A stretch of 64,000 nt of DNA from Atherix ibis (taxonomy: Eukaryota > Arthropoda > Insecta > Diptera > Athericidae): NCBI GenBank assembly GCA_958298945.1, contig OY282610.1, positions 51,405,667 through 51,469,666 on the forward strand. Direction: 5' to 3'. A program made the translations under genes and the position numbers. Every line of letters begins with the position of its first letter. Position 1 is the first letter of the stretch. Of the stretch, positions 11,444-25,190 are shown piece by piece. The notes below the pieces were generated by a model. That model worked only from the letters and a program-made list of their open reading frames with translations. It did not search any database and was not told where the DNA came from.

Positions 11444-13064
11444 AAGCTTTGCCTGAAAGTGCACAATCATACCCCAAACAAACATCTCCAAAAAACCACC
11501 ATTTTCATAGAGAAAAACAAATTTTAAGAGAAAGTGGACTCAGTGTAATAATTGTTGCCTCCTATTTTTTGAGAAAACTGGGTGCCTGGTGTAAAAATTG
11601 GATTTTCGTGAATATTGTCACAAATTTTCGAATTTTTGTGGTTTTTTGCATATATTTAGGTGGTCAATTTATTTTGCTTTCAGTAAATAAAAAATTTAAT
11701 TTTAGGCAATTTTTTTTTAATAGTGCTCACAAAAATTTATTCTGAAAGGATATTCCTTTTTCGATCAGGATAATATGGATCTAGAAGGCTATGTTAAAGT
11801 GTATGTAATGAAACCATGAAACAAATTGCCATTTTTATCCAAAAAAGCAAACTTTATTTTTAAAAAAATACAGCGAACTTTAGGTATTTTTTTTTAAAAC
11901 GCCTGGAAAAAATTTTCCTGTAAGGACTTTTTTAGTCCGATCAGGATAATAAGAATAATTATTAGTTTCACATATGTATGCGCATTAACATCATTAAACA
12001 AATTTTCGAAAAAATTTCCTTTTTCATAGAAAAATAGAAATTTAAAAAAAAATTTAATGATCTTTTGGCAAATTTTTCTCAAAACTCCCACCGAAATTTA
12101 TCGTGACATGTCATTTTCCTTCCAATCATTATATTAAGAGTCATAGAAGGTTTGCCTGAAAGTGTGCAATGACACCACAAAATAAATTCTAAAAAACCTT
12201 AATTTTTATACAAAAAAAACGAATTTTAATAAAGAAAACAATTAATTTTATGAATTTTTTCTCAAAATCACCAACAAAAATTTATCCAGAAAGGATATTC
12301 TCATTCCAATCGAGAAAATATGTATTGGAGAAGCTTTGCCTGAAAGTACGCAATGACACCATAAAAACAATTCTAAAAACCTTAATTTGTATACAAAAAA
12401 AAAACGAATTTTAAGAAAGAAAACTATAAATTTTATGAATTTTTTCTCAAAATCACCAACAAAAATTTATCCAGAAAGGATATTCTCATTCCAATCGAGA
12501 AAATATGTATTGGAGAAGCTTTGCCTGAAAGTACGCAATGACACCATAAAAACAATTCTAAAAACCTTAATTTGTATACAAAAAAAAACGAATTTTAGGA
12601 AAGAAAACTATACATTTTATGAATTTTTTCTCAAAATCACCAACAAAAATTTATCCAGAAAGGATATTCTCATTCCAATCGAAAAAATATGCATTGGAGA
12701 AGCTTTGCCGAAAAGTACGCAATGACACCATAAAAACCGTTCTAAAAACCTTAATTTTTATACAAAAAAACGAATTTTAAGAAAGAAAACCATAAATTTT
12801 ATGAATTTTTTTTCAAAATCACCAACAAAAATTTATCCAGAAATGATATTCTCATTCCAATCGAGAAAATATGCATTGGAGAAGCTATGCCTGAAAGTAC
12901 GCAATGACACCATAAAAACAATTCTAAAAACCTTAATTTTTATACAATAAAAATGAATTTTAAGAAAGAAAACCATAAATTTTATGAATTTTTTCTCAAA
13001 ACCACCAACAAAAATTTATCCAGAAAGAATTTTCTCATTCCAATGAGAATAATATGAATTGGAG
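11444..13064 (+). repeat. H7: HOR unit, 1,621 bp, n=3
   Basis: A-D-E-F-a-b-c-G. GCATATATTTAGG in module A (near 11649) is shared only with H34, about 46 kb away. AAGCTATGCC near 12885 destroys one HindIII site, and GCCGAAAAGTACG near 12708 links its b monomer to those of H9-H11. Confidence 0.9.
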
Positions 13065-14501
13065 AAGCTTTGCCTGAAAGTGCACAATCATACCCCAAAC
13101 AAACATCTCCAAAAAACCACCATTTTCATAGAGAAAAACAAATTTTAAGAGAAAGTGGACTCAGTGTAATAATTGTTGCCTCCTATTTTTTGAGAAAACT
13201 GGGTGCCTGGTGTAAAAATTGGATTTTCGTGAATATTGTCACAAATTTTCGAATTTTTGTGGTTTTTTGCATATCTTTAGGTGGTCAATTTATTTTGCTT
13301 TCAGTAAATAAAAAATTTAATTTTAGGCAATTTTTTTTTAATAGTGCTCACAAAAATTTATTCTGAAAGGATATTCCTTTTTCGATCAGGATAATATGGA
13401 TCTAGAAGGCTATGTTAAAGTGTATGTAATGAAACCATGAAACAAATTGCCATTTTTATCCAAAAAAGCAAACTTTATTTTTAAAAAAATACAGCGAACT
13501 TTAGGTATTTTTTTTTAAAACGCCTGGAAAAAATTTTCCTGTAAGGACTTTTTTAGTCCGATCAGGATAATAAGAATAATTATTAGTTTCACATATGTAT
13601 GCGCATTAACATCATTAAACAAATTTTCGAAAAAATTTCCTTTTTCATAGAAAAATAGAAATTTAAAAAAAAATTTAATGATCTTTTAGCAAATTTTTCT
13701 CAAAACTCCCACCGAAATTTATCGTGACATGTCATTTTCCTTCCAATCATTATATTAAGAGTCATAGAAGGTTTGCCTGAAAGTGTGCAATGACACCACA
13801 AAATAAATTCTAAAAAACCTTCATTTTTATACAAAAAAAAACGAATTTTAATAAAGAAAACAATTAATTTTATGAATTTTTTCTCAAAATCACCAACAAA
13901 AATTTATCCAGAAAGGATATTCTCATTCCAATCGAGAAAATATGTATTGGAGAAGCTTTGCCTGAAAGTACGCAATGACACCATAAAAACAATTCTAAAA
14001 ACCTTAATTTGTATACAAAAAAAAACGAATTTTAGGAAAGAAAACTATAAATTTTATGAATTTTTTCTCAAAATCACCAACAAAAATTTATCCAGAAAGG
14101 ATATTCTCATTCCAATCGAGAAAATATGCATTGGAGAAGCTTTGCCTAAAAGTACGCAATGACACCATAAAAACCGTTCTAAAAACCTTAATTTTTATAC
14201 AAAAAAAACGAATTTTAAGAAAGAAAACCATAAATTTTATGAATTTTTTCTCAAAATCACCAACAAAAATTTATCCAGAAATGATATTCTCATTCCAAAC
14301 GAGAAAATATGCATTGGAGAAGCTTTGCCTGAAAGTACGCAATGACACCATAAAAACAATTCTAAAACCTTAATTTTTATACAAAAAAAATGAATTTTAA
14401 GAAAGAAAACCATAAATTTTATGAATTTTTTCTCAAAACCACCAACAAAAATTTATCCAGAAAGAATTTTCTCATTCCAATGAGAATAATATGAATTGGA
14501 G
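13065..14501 (+). repeat. H8: HOR unit, 1,437 bp, n=2
   Basis: A-D-E-F-b-c-G: first of a run of four units lacking subtype a. TCTTTTAGCAAAT in E (near 13687) puts a stop in the antisense frame. The c monomer has lost one base in the TCTAAAACC run near 14365. Confidence 0.92.
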
Positions 14502-15939
14502 AAGCTTTGCCTGAAAGTGCACAATCATACCCCAAACAAACATCTCCAAAAAACCACCATTTTTATAGAGAAAAACAAATTTTAAGAGAAAGTGGACTCA
14601 GTGTAATAATTGTTGCCTCCTATTTTTTGAGAAAACTGGGTGCCTGGTGTAAAAATTGGATTTTCGTGAATATTGTCACAAATTTTCGAATTTTTGTGGT
14701 TTTTTGCATATCTTTAGGTGGTCAATTTATTTTGCTTTCAGTAAATAAAAAATTTAATTTTAGGCAATTTTTTTTTAATAGTGCTCACAAAAATTTATTC
14801 TGAAAGGATATTCCTTTTTCGATCAGGATAATATGGATCTAGAAGGCTATGTTAAAGTGTATGTAATGAAACCATGAAACAAATTGCCATTTTTATCCAA
14901 AAAAGCAAACTTTATTTTTAAAAAAATACAGCGAACTTTAGGTATTTTTTTTTAAAACGCCTGGAAAAAATTTTCCTGTAAGGACTTTTTTAGTCCGATC
15001 AGGATAATAAGAATAATTATTAGTTTCACATATGTATGCGCATTAACATCATTAAACAAATTTTCGAAAAAATTTCCTTTTTCATAGAAAAATAGAAATT
15101 TAAAAAAAAATTTAATGATCTTTTGGCAAATTTTTCTCAAAACTCCCGCCGAAATTTATCGTGACATGTCATTTTCCTTCCAATCATTATATTAAGAGTC
15201 ATAGAAGGTTTGCCTGAAAGTGTGCAATGACACCACAAAATAAATTCTAAAAAACCTTAATTTTTATACAAAAAAAAACGAATTTTAATAAAGAAAACAA
15301 TTAATTTTATGAATTTTTTCTCAAAATCACCAACAAAAATTTATCCAGAAAGGATATTCTCATTCCAATCGAGAAAATATGTATTGGAGAAGCTTTGCCT
15401 GAAAGTACGCAATGACACCATAAAAACAATTCTAAAAACCTTAATTTGTATACAAAAAAAAACGAATTTTAGGAAAGAAAACTATAAATTTTATGAATTT
15501 TTTCTCAAAATCACCAACAAAAATTTATCCAGAAAGGATATTCTCATTCCAATCGAGAAAATATGCATTGGAGAAGCTTTGCCGAAAAGTACGCAATGAC
15601 ACCATAAAAACCGTTCTAAAAACCTTAATTTTTATACAAAAAAAACGAATTTTAAGAAAGAAAACCATAAATTTTATGAATTTTTTCTCAAAATCACCAA
15701 CAAAAATTTATCCAGAAATGATATTCTCATTCCAATCGAGAAAATATGCATTGGAGAAGCTTTGCCTGAAAGTACGCAATGACACCATAAAAACAATTCT
15801 AAAAACCTTAATTTTTATACAAAAAAAATGAATTTTAAGAAAGAAAACCATAAATTTTATGAATTTTTTCTCAAAACCACCAACAAAAATTTATCCAGAA
15901 AGAATTTTCTCATTCCAATGAGAATAATATGAATTGGAG
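14502..15939 (+). repeat. H9: HOR unit, 1,438 bp, n=2
   Basis: A-D-E-F-b-c-G. CCATTTTTATAG in A and CTCCCGCCG in E are private. GCCGAAAAGTACG in b is shared with H10 and H11, so this b monomer was amplified with the unit. Confidence 0.92.
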
Positions 15940-17376
15940 AAGCTTTGCCTGAAAGTGCACACTCATACCCCAAACAAACATCTCCAAAAAACCACCATTT
16001 TCATAGAGAAAAACAAATTTTAAGAGAAAGTGGACTCAGTGTAATAATTTTTGCCTCCTATTTTTTGAAAAAACTGGGTGCCTGGTGTAAAAATTGGATT
16101 TTCGTGAATATTGTCACAAATTTTCGAATTTTTGTGGTTTTTTGCATATCTTTAGGTGGTCAATTTATTTTGCTTTCAGTAAATAAAAAATTTAATTTTA
16201 GGCAATTTTTTTTTAATAGTGCTCACAAAAATTTATTCTGAAAGGATATTCCTTTTTCGATCAGGATAATATGGATCTAGAAGGCTATGTTAAAGTGTAT
16301 GTAATGGAACCATGAAACAAATTGCCATTTTTATCCAAAAAAGCAAACTTTATTTTTAAAAAAATACAGCGAACTTTAGGTATTTTTTTTTAAAACGCCT
16401 GGAAAAAATTTTCCTGTAAGGACTTTTTTAGTCCGATCAGGATAATAAGAATAATTATTAGTTTCACATATGTATGCGCATTAACATCATTAAACAAATT
16501 TTCGAAAAAATTTCCTTTTTCATAGAAAAATAGAAATTTAAAAAAAAATTTAATGATCTTTTGGCAAATTTTTCTCAAAACTCCCACCGAAATTTATCGT
16601 GACATGTCATTTTCCTTCCAATCATTATATTAAGAGTCATAGAAGGTTTGCCTGAAAGTGTGCAATGACACCACAAAATAAATTCTAAAAAACCTTAATT
16701 TTTATACAAAAAAAAACGAATTTTAATAAAGAAAACAATTAATTTTATGAATTTTTTCTCAAAATCACCAACAAAAATTTATCCAGAAAGGATATTCTCA
16801 TTCCAATCGAGAAAATATGTATTGGAGAAGCTTTGCCTGAAAGTACGCAATGACACCATAAAAACAATTCTAAAAACCTTAATTTGTATACAAAAAAAAC
16901 GAATTTTAGGAAAGAAAACTATAAATTTTATGAATTTTTTCTCAAAATCACCAACAAAAATTTATCCAGAAAGGATATTCTCATTCCAATCGAGAAAATA
17001 TGCATTGGAGAAGCTTTGCCGAAAAGTACGCAATGACACCATAAAAACCGTTCTAAAAACCTTAATTTTTATACAAAAAAAACGAATTTTAAGAAAGAAA
17101 ACCATAAATTTTATGAATTTTTTCTCAAAATCACCAACAAAAATTTATCCAGAAATGATATTCTCATTCCAATCGAGAAAATATGCATTGGAGAAGCTTT
17201 GCCTGAAAGTACGAAATGACACCATAAAAACAATTCTAAAAACCTTAATTTTTATACAAAAAAAATGAATTTTAAGAAAGAAAACCATAAATTTTATGAA
17301 TTTTTTCTCAAAACCACCAACAAAAATTTATCCAGAAAGAATTTTCTCATTCCAATGAGAATAATATGAATTGGAG
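15940..17376 (+). repeat. H10: HOR unit, 1,437 bp, n=2
   Basis: A-D-E-F-b-c-G. Module A carries CACACTCATACC, AATTTTTGCCTCC and TTTTGAAAAAACTGG, all shared with H11. The b and c monomers stay in frame with each other because their A-runs give 183-bp spacing. Confidence 0.92.
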
Positions 17377-18805
17377 AAGCTTTGCCTGAAAGTGCACACT
17401 CATACCCCAAACAAACATCTCCAAAAAACCACCATTTTCATAGAGAAAAACAAATTTTAAGAGAAAGTGGACTCAGTGTAATAATTTTTGCCTCCTATTT
17501 TTTGAAAAAACTGGGTGCCTGGTGTAAAAATTGGATTTTCGTGAATATTGTCACAAATTTTCGAATTTTTGTGGTTTTTTGCATATCTTTAGGTGGTCAA
17601 TTTATTTTGCTTTCAGTAAATAAAAAATTTAATTTTAGGCAATTTTTTTTTAATAGTGCTCACAAAAATTTATTCTGAAAGGATATTCCTTTTTCGATCA
17701 GGATAATATGGATCTAGAAGGCTATGTTAAAGTGTATGTAATGAAACCATGAAACAAATTGCCATTTTTATCCAAAAAAGCAAACTTTATTTTTAAAAAA
17801 ATACAGCGAACTTTAGGTATTTTTTTTTAAAACGCCTGGAAAAAATTTTCCTGTAAGGACTTTTTTAGTCCGATCAGGATAATAAGAATAATTATTAGTT
17901 TCACATATGTATGCGCATTAACATCATTAAACAAATTTTCGAAAAAATTTCCTTTTTCATAGAAAAATAGAAATTTAAAAAAAAATTTAATGATCTTTTG
18001 GCAAATTTTTCTCAAAACTCCCACCGAAATTTATCGTGACATGTCATTTTCCTTCCAATCATTATATTAAGAGTCATAGAAGGTTTGCCTGAAAGTGTGC
18101 AATGACACCACAAAATAAATTCTAAAAAACCTTAATTTTTATACAAAAAAAAACGAATTTTAATAAAGAAAACAATTAATTTTATGAATTTTTTCTCAAA
18201 ATCACCAACAAAAATTTATCCAGAAAGGATATTCTCATTCCAATCGAGAAAATATGTATTGGAGAAGCTTTGCCTGAAAGTACGCAATGACACCATAAAA
18301 ACAATTCTAAAAACCTTAATTTGTATACAAAAAAAACGAATTTTAGGAAAGAAAACTATAAATTTTATGAATTTTTTCTCAAAATCACCAACAAAAATTT
18401 ATCCAGAAAGGATATTCTCATTCCAATCGAGAAAATATGCTTTGGAGAAGCTTTGCCGAAAAGTACGCAATGACACCATAAAAACCGTTCTAAAAACCTT
18501 AATTTTTATACAAAAAAAACGAATTTTAAGAAAGAAAACCATAAATTTTATGAATTTTTTCTCAAAATCACCAACAAAAATTTATCCAGAAATGATATTC
18601 TCATTCCAATCGAGAAAATATGCATTGGAGAAGCTTTGCCTGAAAGTACGCAATGACACCATGAAAACAATTCTAAAAACCTTAATTTATAAAATGAATT
18701 TTAAGAAAGAAAACCATAAATTTTATGAATTTTTTCTCAAAACCACCAACAAAAATTTATCCAGAAAGAATTTTCTCATTCCAATGAGAATAATATGAAT
18801 TGGAG
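17377..18805 (+). repeat. H11: HOR unit, 1,429 bp, n=2, near-copy of H10
   Basis: A-D-E-F-b-c-G, sharing the module A variants of H10 at a 1,437-bp offset. It is 8 bp short because of a deletion in the A-run between c and G (CTTAATTTATAAAATG near 18690). That deletion joins two frames into a 204-codon stretch, an accident of length rather than evidence for a gene. Confidence 0.92.
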
Positions 18806-20609
18806 AAGCTTTGCCTAAAAGTGCACAATCATACCCCAAACAAACATCTCCAAAAAACCACCATTTTCATAGAGAAAAACAAATTTTAAGAGAAAGTGGA
18901 CTCAGTGTAATAATTTTTGCCTCCTATTTTTTGAGAAAACTGGGTGCCTGGTGTAAAAATTGGATTTTCGTGAATATTGTCACAAATTTTCGAATTTTTG
19001 TGGTTTTTTGCATATCTTTAGGTGGTCAATTTATTTTGCTTTCAGTAAATAAAAAATTTAATTTTAGGCAATTTTTTTTTAATAGTGCTCACAAAAATTT
19101 ATTCTGAAAGGATATTCCTTTTTCGATCAGGATAATATGGATCTAGAAGGCTATGTTAAAGTGTATGTAATGAAACCACGAAACAAATTGCCATTTTTAT
19201 CCAAAAAAGCAAACTTTATTTTTAAAAAAATACAGCGAACTTTAGGTATTTTTTTTTAAAACGCCTGGAAAAAATTTTCCTGTAAGGACTTTTTTAGTCC
19301 GATCAGGATAATAAGAATAATTATTAGTTTCACATATGTATGCGCATTAACATCATTAAACAAATTTTCGAAAAAATTTCCTTTTTCATAGAAAAATAGA
19401 AATTTAAAAAAAAATTGAATGATCTTTTGGCAAATTTTTCTCAAAACTCCCACCGAAATTTATCGTGACATGTCATTTTCCTTTCAATCATTATATTAAG
19501 AGTCATAGAAGGTTTGCCTGAAAGTGTGCAATGACACCACAAAATAAATTCTAAAAAACCTTAATTTTTATACAAAAAAAACGAATTTTAATAAAGAAAA
19601 CAATTAATTTTATGAATTTTTTCTCAAAATCACCAACAAAAATTTATCCAGAAAGGATATTCTCATTCCAATCGAGAAAATATGTATTGGAGAAGCTTTG
19701 CCTGAAAGTACGCAATGACACCATAAAAACAATTCTAAAAACCTTAATTTGTATACAAAAAAAAACGAATTTTAAGAAAGAAAACTATAAATTTTATGAA
19801 TTTTTTCTCAAAATCACCAACAAAAATTTATCCAGAAAGGATATTCTCATTCCAATCGAGAAAATATGTATTGGAAAAGCTTTGCCTGAAAGTACGCAAT
19901 GACACCATAAAAACAATTCTAAAAACCTTAATTTGTATACAAAAAAAAACGAATTTTAAGAAAGAAAACTATAAATTTTATGAATTTTTTCTCAAAATCA
20001 CCAACAAAAATTTATCCAGAAAGGATATTCTCATTCCAATCGAGAAAATATGCATTGGAGAAGCTTTGCCTAAAAGTACGCAATGAAACCATAAAAACCG
20101 TTCTAAAAACCTTAATTTTTATACAAAGAAAACGAATTTTAATAAAGAAAACAATTAATTTTATGAATTTTTTCTCAAAATCACCAACAAAAATTTATCC
20201 AGAAAGGATATTCTCATTCCAATCGAGAAAATATGCATTGGAGAAGCTTTGCCTAAAAGTACGCAATGACACCATAAAAACCGTTCTAAAAACCTTAATT
20301 TTTATACAAAAAAAACGAATTTTAAGAAAGAAAACCATAAATTTTATGAATTTTTTCTCAAAATCACCAACAAAAATTTATCCAGAAATGATATTCTCAT
20401 TCCAATCGAGAAAATATGCATTGGAGAAGCTTTGCCTGAAAGTACGCAATGACACCATAAAAACAATTCTAAAAACCTTAATTTTTATACAAAAAAAATG
20501 AATTTTAAGAAAGAAAACCATAAATTTTATGAATTTTTTCTCAAAACCACCAACAAAAATTTATCCAGAAAGAATTTTCTCATTCCAATGAGAATAATAT
20601 GAATTGTAA
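18806..20609 (+). repeat. H12: HOR unit, 1,804 bp, n=4
   Basis: A-D-E-F-a-b-b'-c-G. AATTTTTGCCTCC in A is shared with H10 and H11, but TTGAGAAAACTGG is ancestral, so H12 branched before the second H10/H11 change. GCCTAAAAGTGC near 18813 and AAAATTGAATGATC in E (near 19414) are private. Confidence 0.9.
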
Positions 20610-22240
20610 AGGCTTTGCCTGAAAGTGCAAATCATACCCCAAACAAACATCTCCAAAAAACCACCATTTTCATAGAGAAAAACAAATTTTAAGAGAAAGT
20701 GGACTCAGTGTAATAATTGTTGCCTCCTATTTTTTGAGAAAACTGGGTGCATGGTGTAAAAATTGGATTTTCGTGAATATTGTCACAAATTTTCGAATTT
20801 TTGTGGTTTTTTGCATATCTTTAGGTGGTCAATTTATTTTGCTTTCAGTAAATAAAAAATTTAATTTTAGGCAATTTTTTTTTAATAGTGCTCACAAAAA
20901 TTTATTCTGAAAGGATATTCCTTTTTCGATCAGGATAATATGGATCTAGAAGGCTATGTTAAAGTGTATGTAATGAAACCATGAAACAAAATGCCATTTT
21001 TATCCAAAAAAGCAAACTTTTTTTTTAAAAAAATACAGCGAACTTTAGGTATTTTTTTTTAAAACGCCTTGAAAAAATTTTCCTGTAAGGACTTTTTTAG
21101 TCCGATCAGGATAATAAGAATAATTATTAGTTTCACATATGTATGCGCATTAACATCATTAAACAAATTTTCGAAAAAATTTCCTTTTTCATAGAAAAAT
21201 AGAAATTTAAAAAAAAATTTAATGATCTTTTGGCAAATTTTTCTCAAAACTCCCACCGAAATTTATCGTGACATGTCATTTTCCTTCCAATCATTATATT
21301 AAGAGTCATAGAAGGTTTGCCTGAAAGTGTGCAATGACACCACAAAATTAATTCTAAAAAATCTTAATTTTTATACAAAAAAAAACGAATTTTAATAAAG
21401 AAAACAATTAATTTTATGAATTTTTTCTCAAAATCACCAACAAAAATTTATCCAGAAAGGATATTCTCATTCCAATCGAGAAAATATGTATTGGAGAAGC
21501 TTTGCCTGAAAGTACGCAATGACACCATAAAAACCGTTTTAAAAACCTTAATTTTTATACAAAAAAAACGAATTTTAAGAAAGAAAACCATAAATTTTAT
21601 GAATTTTTTCTCAAAAAAATTCCACCATAAAAACCGTTCTAAAAACCTTAATTTTTATACAAAAAAAACGAATTTTAAGAAAGAAAACCATAAATTTTAT
21701 GAAAGTACGCAATGACACCATAAAAACAATTCTAAAAACCTTAATTTGTATACAAAAAAAAAACGAATTTTAGGAAAGAAAACTATAAATTTTATGAATT
21801 TTTTCTCAAAATCACCAACAAAAATTTATCCAGAAAGGATATTCTCATTCCAATCGAGAAAATATGCATTGGAGAAGCTTTGCCTAAAAGTACGCAATGA
21901 CACCATAAAAAGCGTTCTAAAAACCTTAATTTTTATACAAAAAAAACGAATTTTAAGAAAGAAAACCATAAATTTTATGAATTTTTTCTCAAAATCACCA
22001 ACAAAAATTTATCCAGAAATGATATTCTCATTCCAATCGAGAAAATATGCATTGGAGAAGTTTTGCCTGACAGTACGCAATGACACCATAAAAACAATTC
22101 TAAAAACCTTAATTTTTATACAAAAAAAATGAATTTTAAGAAAGAAAACCATAAATTTTATGAATTTTTTCTCAAAACCACCAACAAAAATTTATCCAGA
22201 AAGAATTTTCTCATTCCAATGAGAATAATATGAATTGGAG
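20610..22240 (+). repeat. H13: rearranged HOR unit, 1,631 bp
   Basis: A-D-E-F, then scrambled partial monomers (about 21600-21705), then b, c and G. Module A begins GTAAAGGCTTTGCC, losing HindIII, and has a 2-bp deletion (GTGCAAATCAT near 20627) that breaks its frame. Two breakpoints flank a short fragment of about 90 bp: one after CTCAAAA near 21617, one at TTTTATGAAAGTACGC near 21702. Confidence 0.88.
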
Positions 22241-23494
22241 AAGCTTTGCCTGAAAGTGCACAATCATACCCCAAACAAACATCTCCAAAAAACCACCATT
22301 TCCATAGAGAAAAACAAATTTTAAAAGAAAGTGGACTCAGTGTAATAATTGTTGCCTCCTATTTTTTGAGAAAACTGGGTCCCTGGTGTAAAAATTGGAT
22401 TTTCGTGAATATTGTCACAAATTTTCGAATTTTTGTGGTTTTTTGCATATCTTTAGGTGGTCAATTTATTTTGCTTTCAGTAAATAAAAAATTTAATTTT
22501 AGGCAATTTTTTTTTAATAGTGCTCACAAAAATTTATTCTGAAAGGATATTCCTTTTTCGATCAGGATAATATGGATCTAGAAGGCTATGTTAAAGTGTA
22601 TGTTATGAAACCATGAAACAAATTGCCATTTTTATCCAAAAAAGCAAACTTTATTTTTTTAAAAATACAGCGAACTTTAGGTATTTTTTTTTAAAACGCC
22701 TGGAAAAAATTTTCCTGTAAGGACTTTTTTAGTCCGATCAGGATAATAAGAATAATTATTAGTTTCACATATGTATGCGCATTAACATCATTAAACAAAT
22801 TTTCGAAAAAATTTCCTTTTTCATAGAAAAATAGAAATTTAAAAAAAAATTTTATGATCTTTTGGCAAATTTTTCTCAAAACTCCCACCGAAATTTATCG
22901 TGACATGTCATTTTCCTTCCAATCATTATATTAAGAGTCATAGAAGGTTTGCCTGAAAGTGTGCAATGACACCACAAAATAAATTCTAAAAAACCTTAAC
23001 TTTTATACAAAAAAAACGAATTTTAATAAAGAAAACAATTAATTTTATGAATTTTTTCTCAAAATCACCAACAAAAATTTATCCAGAAAGGATATTCTCA
23101 TTCCAATCGAGAAAATATGTATTGGAGAAGCTTTGCCTGAAAGTACGCAATGACACCATAAAAACAATTCTAAAAACCTTAATTTGTATACAAAAAAAAA
23201 CGAATTTTAAGAAAGAAAACTATAAATTTTATGAATTTTTTCTCAAAATCACCAACAAAAATTTATCCAGAAATGATATTCTCATTCCAATCGAGAAAAT
23301 ATGCATTGGAGAAGCTTTGCCTAAAAGTACGCAATGACACCATAAAAACAATTCTAAAAACCTTAATTTTTATACAAAAAAAATGAATTTTAAGAAAGAA
23401 AACCATAAATTTTATGAACTTTTTCTCAAAACCACCAACAAAAATTTATCCAGAAAGAATTTTCTCATTCCAATGAGAATAATATGAATTGGAG
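22241..23494 (+). repeat. H14: HOR unit, 1,254 bp, n=1
   Basis: A-D-E-F-c-G, with only subtype c between F and G. AAAAGAAAGTGG and GGTCCCTGG in module A are private. It shows that c can be kept when a and b are lost. Confidence 0.92.
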
Positions 23495-24921
23495 AAGCTT
23501 TGCCTGAAAGTGCACAATCATACCCCAAACAAACATCTCCAAAAAACCACCATTTTCATAGAGAAAAACAAATTTTAAGAGAAAGTGGACTCAGTGTAAT
23601 AATTGTTGGCTCCTATTTTTTGAGAAAACTGGGTGCCTGGTGTAAAAATTGGATTTTCGTGAATATTGTCACAAATTTTCGAATTTTTGTGGTTTTTTGC
23701 ATATCTTTAGGTGGTCAATTTATTTTGCTTTCAGTAAATAAAAAATTTAATTTTAGGCAATTTTTTTTTAATAGTGCTCACAAAAATTTATTCTGAAAGG
23801 ATATTCCTTTTTCGATCAGGATAATATGGATGTAGAAGGCTATGTAATGAAACCATGAAACAAATTGCCATTTTTATCCAAAAAAGCAAACTTTATTTTT
23901 AAAAAAATACAGCGAACTTTAGGTATTTTTTTTTAAAACGCCTGGAAAAAATTTTCCTGTAAGGACTTTTTTAGTCCGATCAGGATAATAAGAATAATTA
24001 TTAGTTTCACATATGTATGCGCATTAACATCATTAAACAAATTTTCGAAAAAATTTCCTTTTTCATAGAAAAATAGAAATTTAAAAAAAAATTTAATGAT
24101 CTTTTGGCAAATTTTTCTCAAAACTCCCACCGAAATTTATCGTGACATGTCATTTTCCTTCCAATCATTATATTAAGAGTCATAGAAGGTTTGCCTGAAA
24201 GTGTGCAATGACACCACAAAATAAATTCTAAAAAACCTTAATTTTTATACAAAAAAAAACGAATTTTAATAAAGAAAACAATTAATTTTATGAATTTTTT
24301 CTCAAAATCACCAACAAAAATTTATCCAGAAAGGATATTCTCATTCCAATCGAGAAAATATGTATTGGAGAAGCTTTGCCTGAAAGTACGCAATGACACC
24401 ATAAAAACAATTCTAAAAACCTTAATTTGTATACAAAAAAAAACGAATTTTAAGAAAGAAAACTATAAATTTTATGAATTTTTTCTCAAAATCACCAACA
24501 AAAATTTATCCAGAAAGAATATTCTCATTCCAATCGAGAAAATATGTATTGGAAAAGCTTTGCCTGAAAGTACGCAATGACACCATAAAAACAATTCTAA
24601 AAACCTTAATTTGTATACAACAAAAAACGAATTTTAGGAAAGAAAACTATAAATTTTATGAATTTTTTCTCAAAATCACCAACAAAAATTTATCCAGAAA
24701 GAATATTATCATTCCAATCGAGAAAATATGCATTGGAGAAGCTTTGCCTAAAAGTACGCAATGACACCATAAAAACCGTTCTAAAAACCTTAATTTTTAT
24801 ACAAAAAAAACGAATTTTAATAAAGAAAACAATTAATTTTATGAATTTTTTCTCAAAATCACCAACAAAAATTTATCCAGAAAGGATATTCTCATTCCAA
24901 TCGAGAAAATATGCATTAGAG

Positions 24922-24981
24922 AAGCTTTGCCTAAAAGTACGCAATGACACCATAAAAACCGTTCTAAAAACCTTCATTTTT
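24922..24981 (+). repeat. 60-bp truncated monomer, first copy
   Basis: A monomer starts at AAGCTT (24922) but is followed by another AAGCTT only 60 bp later (24982). The remaining two thirds is missing, with CTTCATTTTTAAGCTTTGCC at the join. Being 60 bp, it keeps reading phase. The same fragment recurs at 26008-26067, 1,086 bp downstream. Confidence 0.85.
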
Positions 24982-25149
24982 AAGCTTTGCCTAAAAGTAC
25001 GCAATGACACCATAAAAACCGTTCTAAAAACCTTAATTTTTATACAAAAAAAACGAATTTTAAGAAAGAAAACCATAAATTTTATGAATTTTTTCTCAAA
25101 ATCACCAACAAAAATTTATCCAGAAATGATATTCTCATTCCAATCGAGA

Positions 25150-25190
25150 AAATATGCATTGGAGAAGCTAAAAAAAAATTTAATGATCTT
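25150..25190 (+). repeat. A/D-skipping junction, first copy
   Basis: GGAGAAGCT of a subtype c monomer joins directly to the A9 run and TTTAATGATC of module E at 25169/25170. AAGCT is broken before its last T. Modules A, D and the first half of E are absent. There is little homology at the join beyond A-rich sequence. Confidence 0.88.
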
